Shown here: positions 56,161 through 64,000 of the stretch, one piece after another
Layout: every line of letters starts with the position of its first letter
Position numbering within the stretch: position 1 is the first letter of the stretch
Assembly (NCBI GenBank): GCA_036571765.1
Contig: BROE01000006.1
Coordinates: 16,417,024-16,481,023, forward strand
Length of the DNA stretch: 64,000 nucleotides
Direction: 5' to 3'
DNA from: Plecoglossus altivelis
Taxonomy: Eukaryota; Chordata; Actinopteri; Osmeriformes; Plecoglossidae
The notes under the pieces: model-generated
Told to the model about the DNA's origin: nothing
Database searches by the model: none
The model's input: only the letters and a program-made list of their open reading frames with translations
Translations under genes and position numbers: made by a program

Positions 56161-57445
56161 AAATTTGTTCCGGGATTGGTAAATGCGTTTTGCGTCTTTG
56201 TTTTCTAAAATGTACATTTGTTTTGTCCTTAGATAAATTGTTTTTCCCAATTAACGTTGTTATGTGATAGGATTTCTTTTTCCTCAAAACGTACATTTGT
56301 GTCGACCTACGTAAAAGTGTTTCACACTTTGTAATGTTGTTTTGCACTTCCCAGCCACCGTACTGAATGGACCCATGCATCGCTAACCATGCAATCAACA
56401 CACACACGCAGACAGCTTCTTGGAAGTTTGTGATGATCGATACTTGTTGCTTCTTGTGACATAGCAGCCAGCGACGATGCATAGGCGATTTAATCCAGTG
56501 GCGTCTCATTTCTTCGTCTCTTGCTTTCACCCCTTAGCCCCAACACATGGTTTTAAGGGACGAGGGCTAGGGGTATGGCGAAGAGGTACGGGTAAGAGTG
56601 AGAAATGGGATTGGCACAGATTTGTGTGCAGATGTTCAGGTAATTTTAACATGGATGTTAAATTGAAGAAATAATTTGTGTGCAGAGACTCAGTAGTACA
56701 CAGTATGACATTGTACGTCCATACTAATACTTGTTATCAAATAATTACAATTGTAACACAATATATTCATTGTTGCCATGTTGCTGTCTTTGTTGTTGTT
56801 GTTTTTAGCTTACTTTTATTCTCTTTTAAAAGCTTGTCCCGGCTAAGCAGCGCAATTTGTGTTAGGCTTAAAAGGTCAACCGATCAAAATCCTTGATCAC
56901 CCAATGTAGCTGGGTCATTATACGATAATAATAATCATAATAACACATAATAATTACTTTTTGAAACGGTTTTAAATACATATATAGAACAAATCTGATA
57001 TACTGTGAAAGATACCCCCCCCCCCGGGTACATTAAGAGTGTTTGTGAATTGAGAATATTGAAAGTTTTTAAAAAAAATTGTGAATGAATACGTTCATTT
57101 CCAAATGATACTCAACCAGCATCTTCTTTTTAAACAAAAATGTATGGAAACAAAAATAAAACGTCTCAATTCAATTTTGAGTGGATTATTAGCATCTTAC
57201 TAAACATGTACAATTAGTTGATTAAATTTGTATTTTCATTTTTTAAATGATATTATACAAGTAAAAGGGTTGGCACATCAATAACAGGGTTGACAACAGT
57301 TACCGTAATGGTTATACCGCTTGTTTGAGTTACAGTTATGGTTGTAATGGAGTCTTAATTGTACATTCATAAACCTTTAATTCAACATGACTAACTGTGT
57401 TGCCATTTTAAATGCTAAAAGCTACAGTTAGGGTCACCTTCTAAT

Positions 57446-57670
57446 CTGGAAGTCTGTGCTGGATCTGTAGTATTTCAGTGAATCCCCATTTAAGTTATGG
57501 TCACCTTTCCTTTGTATTTGAATTCTCAGCCGTTAGTCTATCATTTAATAAATGTGTGTAGCTAAGTTATTTTGAAGTAATTAATTACATACGCTATTCG
57601 GATACCTTAAGGAACAGTGTAAAATAACCTAAAAACCCAATGAATCACCCCTTCAAGTATTAGAATTTAC
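57446..57670 (-). repeat. Unclassified dispersed repeat R2, copy 2 (reverse)
   Basis: Reverse complement of 41031-41255 at well over 90 percent identity by eye, from CTGGATCTGTAGTATTTCAG to ACCCCTTCAAGTATTAGAAT. The high identity points to comparatively recent spread. Confidence 0.8.
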
Positions 57671-60600
57671 AACATTGCAAAATTACAGATTTGGAAGTAC
57701 AGTTCCCAACTTGCCATAAAGAATTGAACGTAAATCTGGTTGACAAGTCAGTGTTTCCCCAAACATTGTTTTGGAGTGGTAGTCTGCAGAGGCGTCCAGT
57801 GTGAATTGCGATAGGCTACGCCATAGCCACTATGATAACCATTGCCACAATAGCGGCTATGGTAACAATTGCCACCATAACAAAAACCTAATCTACAAAG
57901 TCCACTCTCTCTCTCCGCTCTGGAGCTTCTGGGTTTGTTTGCAACCTTTGCATATAACTAGACAGACATTAGATTTTCACAAGTACATGTAGAAAAAAAA
58001 ACCTCCCTAGTGACAAACTTTGCACAGATACCATCAGTTTAATCCAGGTCAGTCATTTTAAGAAACATAAATAAAAGAAAACAAATATCTCACTTTAGGT
58101 GATCTTTAAATAATATCTAACTTTAAACAGACAGTACATGCTTGTCTTTTATTTTCAGAGTAAATGAGCCAGAATACTAATTAGCAGTAAGGTTGAATTT
58201 ACATTAATACATTAATACATTTCAATTGTGTGGTTACTACCATTATTGATCATTAACGATCTAAGTTTTTGCCAACAAGGCCAATTAAGTATGGAACACT
58301 GTTATAGTAAAAAAGAAAGAGATAGATAGATAGGTAAATAAATAAATTACTTAAATGAATAATGCAATGAAATAAACCCTGGTGTAAAAATGATGGCAAT
58401 ATATAAATATTGCATCATATGGTTATATTGCTGAAAACATTTAACCTCCATCTGTAAATGCTACATATTTCTAAATGATATATTTGTAAAGACAACATTT
58501 ATTTATTTCATGGGACTTTTATTTTCCAATGCCACATTTATTTATTCATTTATTCAGAGGTATTTATTTTCTAACACTACATATACCTGTCTCCGAACAA
58601 CACATTTATATTTCTTCCCTTTCCAAAATGGAAATGAGAGTGGTAATTGTTATCTTCTGACCAATACAGATTGAAGGCAGATAGGGACACCTATTTTCGG
58701 AAGATGATGACTTTAGCGTCAGAGGCCGCATGCTGAAATAAGTATGTATTTAAGTAATGTATTTCTTGATTAATGTACGGTATATTTTCCTGCAGTATAA
58801 TTATATGATGCTATATTTACATATTGCCATATTTTTTATTGCAGTGTTTACTTAATATCCTTATTTATGTACATGTAGGTATGTATATGTTTATTTAGCT
58901 GTATATGTATTTAATTTGGGGTAAAATTACATATCATAGGCAGATATATCATATGAAAATGCTGACAGATAGCTTTTCTAAAATGTTATCAGTACTATAG
59001 GTATAAGATTAGCCTATTCCTTTGACATATTCTAAATAGAATTCACCACCAACATTGTTCTTTGTGCTTCGATGATGTGGCCTTAATTTAATTAAAAAGA
59101 GTGAAAAGTGCAGTTTCTGACTGATGACGCATGCATCAGCCAGGTCAATAATACAAGGAGTGTAAAAATGGTCTTTATCGATGTACAGCAAAAGAACAAT
59201 CACACAATCAAGGATAATATGAAAGTGAAAATCTTCCAAATAATTAGTCTTCGTCATCATCAGATAAACCAGAAAGTCTCTCCTGCCAGATTTGAGACCC
59301 TCCTGAAACCTTTGTTCTGAGGTGGTACACAGGAAGCCAGGAAGAAATGTACCTGTCTGGTTGAGTCGGAGTTGCAGGACATTTTGTAGCAACTTATTAC
59401 ATTGACGTAAACATTGTTTAGTTTCTCCTACGTCAGAGTTTGTCTCTTAACGATAATTTTTCCAGATTCTGATTCACATTTCTATACAAGTTTTCTTTGA
59501 AAATGTATCCTTTCTAACCCATCATGATTCTTTATCATTGACAGTAATTCTGCCATTGTCAGTTGAGTGCTTTCATAAAACGTACTTACAAGTAGATATT
59601 CCTAAACAAATGTGTTAAACTAAAAATACAAGAGCTCAGTAGATGCTGCTGTAGCCAGAGGCCATCTATGCAATCAAAAGGACACATACTGAGAAAAAGC
59701 GATTGAAAGAGAGAGAGGGGTGGGATGGAGGTAGAGTACAAGATATAAATAAATGTGAGCGTGTATATAGTGACAATGAGGTGGCTGTATTAGTATATTA
59801 AAGTAGTCGCTGCATTAGGCAGCAGGTTTTAATGATGGAAATGGAAAAAGGGCCCTCAATTTCTCACTCAGCCTCTCAAATGTAGCTTGCATGTAGAGTA
59901 AACAAGACATACAAACTCACTGTGGCATTCTGGACACACAAAAGCATTTCAATAAGAGTATGTGCAATGTATTAACATTTGTTTGCAGTCCTATAAACCA
60001 TAATATAAACCTGTGCATTAAAACCGCTCTTCCCAGATGACTTGACTTTATCTTTGTATGTCGATTCAATAGATGAACACATTACAAAACATTGGCTGAC
60101 AGCGAAGCAGGGGGGTAGAGAAACAGATCAAAACAGACCATGATGGAAAGCAAACCCTCTGATGCACGACATACTTCTGTGTTATATCCTTAATGGGAAT
60201 ATAAAAAGTGTTCTTCAAAGAAGTGATGAGGGATAATAAGTGGATAGAGGTGGACGAGATGTAACGAGAGATATAGAGCATTGGCCCACCAAATGTTTAC
60301 CACAACATTGTAGACTGAAATGTGGGCAGCAATACTTTCTATAGCAAGTAGGCCCACTCATCATCAGTGTCACTCAAAAGAAAGAAAAATGTGGTGTTTC
60401 AGACAGTAGAAAAAAACTTGGATTAGACAAATTTGGTGGTAGAAAATACACTATTGCTGAAGCAGTGACAAATGTGTCATGTTATGCATAAAATACAGGT
60501 ATAACAGCTTGCTTGCATTGCATTATTAAAGACACTAGATCAGGTTGGCAAACCTGCAGTTTGTGAGCTGCATGCATCTATCTTGTCTGCTTGTGTAAGC

Positions 60601-61887
60601 TCTTACTGAGTGGCTGATATAGCTGGGTTAAAGAAAAAATATATATACTGTACATATATGGACCCTTTCGTGTTTCGTATCATGTCAGTCAGTAATAATA
60701 TAGTTTCAACATCATTGTTTAAGACTTAAACAAATCACACAGAGCTGTCACAGAGGGGGTGGAGGCCCTGTGCAACCTTCACTTTCAACCCGCACAGGGG
60801 GCTGTTCGTAATTCCGACAACTACATATAGTATCTTTTACTTGCGGAGCCCGACCATTTTTGCAAGACGTGCAGTCCGTGAAGACGTGAAGTCCGTTCCC
60901 AGAATCTATTTTAGATATCAGTTGAATGGTGTTTCTATATTTTTAGTGCTCTGTCGGGATTATCTGGCAGAGGTCTTTTTTTTAAATTCAGGAGCTGAAA
61001 AGCAGTTTAAGGCCACACAAAACAAAGTTTCCAAAACAGATTCTCAAGCCAATATCTCTTAAGTAGCATCTGGATAGGATGAAATAGGATATAACACAGA
61101 GTATTTTAGTATGTTTGGCCTGTTTTCAGGTGAAATATAAGCACTATCATGTAATGTGTGGCACTGCATGAAACATTATATTACTGTGTTGGAGCACCGA
61201 ATTTCAAATCCAAAACCCAGATTCCACGGAAGTGACGTGATAACATGGAATTTCAAGGCCAAAACCTTTTCCCATGTATAAATCACCAGGTTAAACATGA
61301 TAGAATCGTTCTAGTGGATGGGAAACCATTCAACCAAGTTTTCGCATTGCCTCTTACATAAGGAATGTTGGTGGTGAAATCAAACTACGAACATTAGAGC
61401 CAATGCATTTTCAGTGAAAGGGGATTCCGCAAAGCTCCAAACCAGTCAGCCAGCCTGCCTTATATTACAGCATTTATTTAGGTCCCTGCACATCTGGTCA
61501 AAAATAATGTTTGTAACCAACTAAGTGGGCTATGGCGAGTGCATACAAACCTCACACAGCTAGAGCTTAAGTCAACTGAAACAAACAGATGTGGCCGTAA
61601 CCCTTTTCCCTCCTTTTATATCACACAGATGTGAAAATTGTCGCCACCAACATCTTACTGATTGCTAACTAACTAAACAACATTGTATTTGATAGTAGCT
61701 AGCATTAACACTAGCATCCGTATTGCTAGGGCAACTTTACTTACTTGTTCATAATTTCCAATGCTGGATATTCAAGCAAGCACATTTTAATTTAGGGAAA
61801 AGAGACGCTGTTTGAGCAAAACCACACGTTAATTTCATGTGGTTTGCCAGAGACATCTCAAAAAATGAGGTTCAATTTGAGGCAAAA

Positions 61888-61923
61888 AAAAACGCTGACT
61901 TAGTCTGCCAAGTCAGCGTTTTT
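61888..61923. repeat. Perfect 14-bp stem-loop
   Basis: AAAAACGCTGACTT, an 8-base loop (AGTCTGCC), then AAGTCAGCGTTTTT. Perfect inverted repeat in otherwise AT-rich DNA. It could be the tip of a palindromic MITE. Nothing suggests transcription termination. Confidence 0.85.
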
Positions 61924-62122
61924 AGCGCGTGGTTGAGATAGGGACGCATGCAAGGCAGCATTATTTACGCCTGCTTGACACACAGATATGTCTTAATAAG
62001 TGCTTCCCATAGTTGACATTGTTGTAGTTTATGATTTTACTCCGTTACGTGTTCACGCATCGAGAGTGGTAAAATGGATCACCAGGAATCAGTATAGTTA
62101 AGTTCAATTAAGTTTATTCCCT

Positions 62123-63757
62123 GCCGCGGCTCGGATTGTCGCTGAGGCGCAAACTCGGGTCTGGGATTAATTCGGGGAGGCCATGGAGTGGACTCCATGG
62201 CCAGGACTACCGGACGGCCGCAAGGAAATTCTGGCAAACCGTTCGCCGACTTAGGGGGGAGAAGCGGTTCTTCACCAACACCGTGTACGGTGCGGGCGGG
62301 GAGCTGCTGACCTCAACTGGGGACGTTGTTGGACGGTGGAAGGAGTACTTTGAGGATCTCCTCAATCCTGCCGTCACATCTTCCGAGGAGGAAGCAGAGG
62401 CTGAGGACCCGGAGGTGGACTCGTCAGTCACCCATGCGGAAGTCACCGAGGTGGTCGGTGGGCTACTCGGCGGCAAAGCCCCGGGGGTAGATGAGATCCG
62501 CCCCGAGTATCTTAAGTCTCTGCATGTTGTGGGGCTGTCGTGGCTGACACGTCTCTTCAACATTGCGTGGCGCCTTGGGACGGTGCCGCTGGACTGGCAG
62601 ACCGGGGAGGTGGTACCCCTTTAAAGGGGGGACCGAAGGGTGTGTTCCAACTACAGGGGGATCACACTCCTCAGCCTCCCTGGTAAGGTCTATGCCAGGG
62701 TACTGGAGAGGAGAATCCGTCCGATAGTCGAACCTCGGATTCAGGAAGAGCATGTGGGTGTGGGTGTGTGGGTTTCGTCCTGGTTGCGGAACACTGGACC
62801 AGCTCTACACACTTCATCGGGTGCTTAGGGGTTCATGGGAGTTTGCCCAACCGGTTCACATGTGTTTTGTGGACCTGAAGAGGGCGTTCGACCGTGTCCC
62901 TCGTGGTGCACTGTGGGGGGTTTGCCGGGAGTACGTGGTCCGGGGCCCTTTGATCAGGGCCGTCCGGTCCCTGTATGACCGGAGCAGGAGCTGTGTTCAC
63001 ATTGCCGGTAGTAAGTCGGACCTGTTCCCGGTGCATGTTGGACGCCAGGGCTGCCCTTTGTCACCGGTTCTGTTCATTGTTTTCATGGACAGAATTTCTA
63101 GGCACAGCCAGGGGCCGGAGCGTGTCTGGTTTGGGGGGCACAGGATTTCATCTCTGCTATTCGCAGATGATGTTGTACTGATGGCTCCATCGGACCGGGA
63201 CCTACAGCATGCACTAGAGCGGTTTTCAGCCGAGTGTGAAGCAGCCGGGATGGGAATCAGCACCTCAAAATCTGAGGCCATGGTTCTCGACCGGAAGAAG
63301 GTGGCTTGCTCCCTCCGGGTGGGTGGGGAGCCCTTGCTTCAAGTGGAGGAGTTCAAGTATCTTGGGGTCTTGTTCACAAGTGAGGGAAGGACGGAACGTG
63401 AGATTGACAGGCGGAGCGGTGCAGCAGCCGCAGTGATGCGCTCTCTGTACCGGTCCGTCGTGGTGAAGGAGCTGAGCCGGAAGGCAAAGCTCTCAATTTA
63501 CCGGTCAATCTACGTTCCTACTCTCACCTATGGTCATGAACTTTGGGTAATGACCGAAAGGACGAGATTGCGGATACAAGCGGTCGAAATGAGTTTTCTC
63601 TGCAGGGTGGCTGGGCGCTACCTTAGAGATAAGGTGAGGAACTCGGTCACACGGGAGGAGCTCGGAGTAGAGCCGCTGCTCCTCCACGTCGAGAGGAGCC
63701 AGCTGAGGTGGCTCGGGCATCTGTTTCGGATGCCTCCTGGACGCTTCCCTCGGGAGG
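62123..63757 (+). mobile_element. Rex3-type LINE, 3' part (reverse transcriptase)
   Basis: Plus-strand segment beginning GCCGCGGCTCGGATTGTCGC (AARIVAEA) and ending within the ORF at PGRFPREV (63757), where the sequence changes abruptly, so the natural 3' end and GATG tail are absent. Together with 54601-56160 it would make an almost complete Rex3, apart from the 3' end. Confidence 0.88.
62136..63757 (+). pseudogene. Rex3 reverse transcriptase (two frame breaks)
   Basis: First frame: ARKFWQTVRRLRGEKRFFTN (62220-62280), GRWKEYFEDLLNPAV (62335-62380), LGGKAPGVDEIRPEYLKSL (62467-62523), VPLDWQTGEVVPL, then a frameshift at about 62622. SNYRGITLLSLPGKVYARVL (62643-62705) is followed by a disturbed GTG-rich stretch (62750-62775). 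The main frame then gives CFVDLKRAFDRVPRGALW (62860-62915), RQGCPLSPVLFIVFMDRIS (63043-63100), ISSLLFADDVVLMAPSDRD (63150-63203), EEFKYLGVLFTSEGRTERE (63345-63402) and ERSQLRWLGHLFRMPPGRFP (63690-63750). The catalytic FADD is intact. This is the best-preserved RT in the window. Confidence 0.88.
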
Positions 63758-64000
63758 TCTGCCTATCTAAAGCACTATCTCTCAAGAACACCTAGAGGCC
63801 TTCATGCTACTGAGAAGGACATGCTAATGACTCTGGATACTGACACAGTGATAAATGGAGTTACAGAGAGAAATGAGCTGTTGAAAAAAGTATTCCTCCA
63901 ATGAGGTGGTTTTACTCCTACAATTCTAATATCTCTTGCCTGTCTGTAACATTGCTGTCCAGTACTTTGACAGTGTGAAGCCATTCAGCTGACCCTGAGC
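63758..64000. other. Unassigned sequence at window end
   Basis: After the abrupt end of Rex3 the plus strand can be read as ATEKDMLMTLDTDTVINGV then TERNELLKKVF (about 63807-63895). This has the flavour of a transposase or host exon tail but is too short to assign. A stop follows at 63902. Confidence 0.3.

Larger units (their letters stand above)
56165..62120. other. Gene-free spacer between the two Rex3 parts
   Basis: About 6 kb of AT-rich DNA with no assignable ORF. Contains a C11 tract (57015-57025), the R2 repeat copy (57446-57670), many ATTTATTT-type runs at 58300-58900, and a perfect stem-loop at 61888-61923. Confidence 0.45.

Noticed and set aside
60750..60800. Inverted repeat CCCTGTGC...GCACAGGG
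   Set aside because: Eight-base stem with a long loop, expected by chance at this scale.
61888..61923. Stem-loop with T-run as a transcription terminator
   Set aside because: Looks like a bacterial intrinsic terminator, but the window is vertebrate nuclear DNA and no transcript ends there.

Overview
The window is vertebrate nuclear DNA, almost certainly from a teleost fish. It has GT-AG introns, one strongly conserved vertebrate gene, and a dense mixture of fish-typical transposons: L2/Maui-like LINEs, Rex3-type RTE LINEs, BEL/Pao and Ty3/gypsy LTR elements, Tc1, pogo/Tigger and hAT relics. I see no prokaryotic features, CRISPR array, rRNA or tRNA gene. Everything was read by eye. Splice sites, LTR edges, the stem-loop and the tandem duplication were counted to the base; most other transposon edges are approximate (tens of bases).

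The only clear host gene is ogt, the O-GlcNAc transferase gene, on the + strand. Its last ten coding exons lie at 14031-27219 and encode 512 residues: the catalytic half with the vertebrate intervening domain. A 3' UTR follows to about 28290. All nine introns have GT-AG ends, exon phases are compatible, and no exon has a stop before the TGA at 27219. The TPR exons are not in the 14 kb upstream, so they lie to the left of the window or this copy is incomplete.

Layout: 70-9543 holds a repeat and three LINE copies: a minus-strand L2-like LINE with its RT core deleted, a plus-strand L2 with an esterase-type ORF1, and a 5'-inverted Rex3. 9545-14030 is gene-free. 14031-28290 is ogt. Its introns carry BEL/Pao integrase, a 1.5-kb Tc1 element, a further LINE, a pogo/Tigger relic and a LINE tail. 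28366-31385 is a second L2 in opposite orientation to the first. 32.6-37.4 kb is a BEL/Pao element broken by a LINE, which creates a chimeric open frame. 37.5-42.3 kb holds unclassified repeats, a degenerate ~240-bp tandem array and a hAT relic. 42491-52863 is a complete-length LTR retrotransposon with TSD, LTRs, PBS and PPT. Its domain order is gag-PR-IN-RT-RNaseH, i.e. integrase before RT as in the Gmr1-like group. A minus-strand gypsy element is nested in its integrase and carries a 591-codon ORF that joins RT directly to integrase. 54601-56160 and 62123-63757 are the 5' and 3' parts of Rex3 in opposite orientation; they share a 27-bp breakpoint sequence and are separated by 6 kb of gene-free DNA.

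The genes do not form a pathway. The interest lies in one conserved regulatory enzyme gene embedded in a transposon graveyard with several informative rearrangements: twin priming, nested insertion, in-frame fusions, loss of catalytic codons and unclassified dispersed repeats. I found no convincing new molecular system. The best candidates for a second look are the IN-before-RT element, the fused RT-IN frame, the gag-LINE chimeric frame and the split Rex3.
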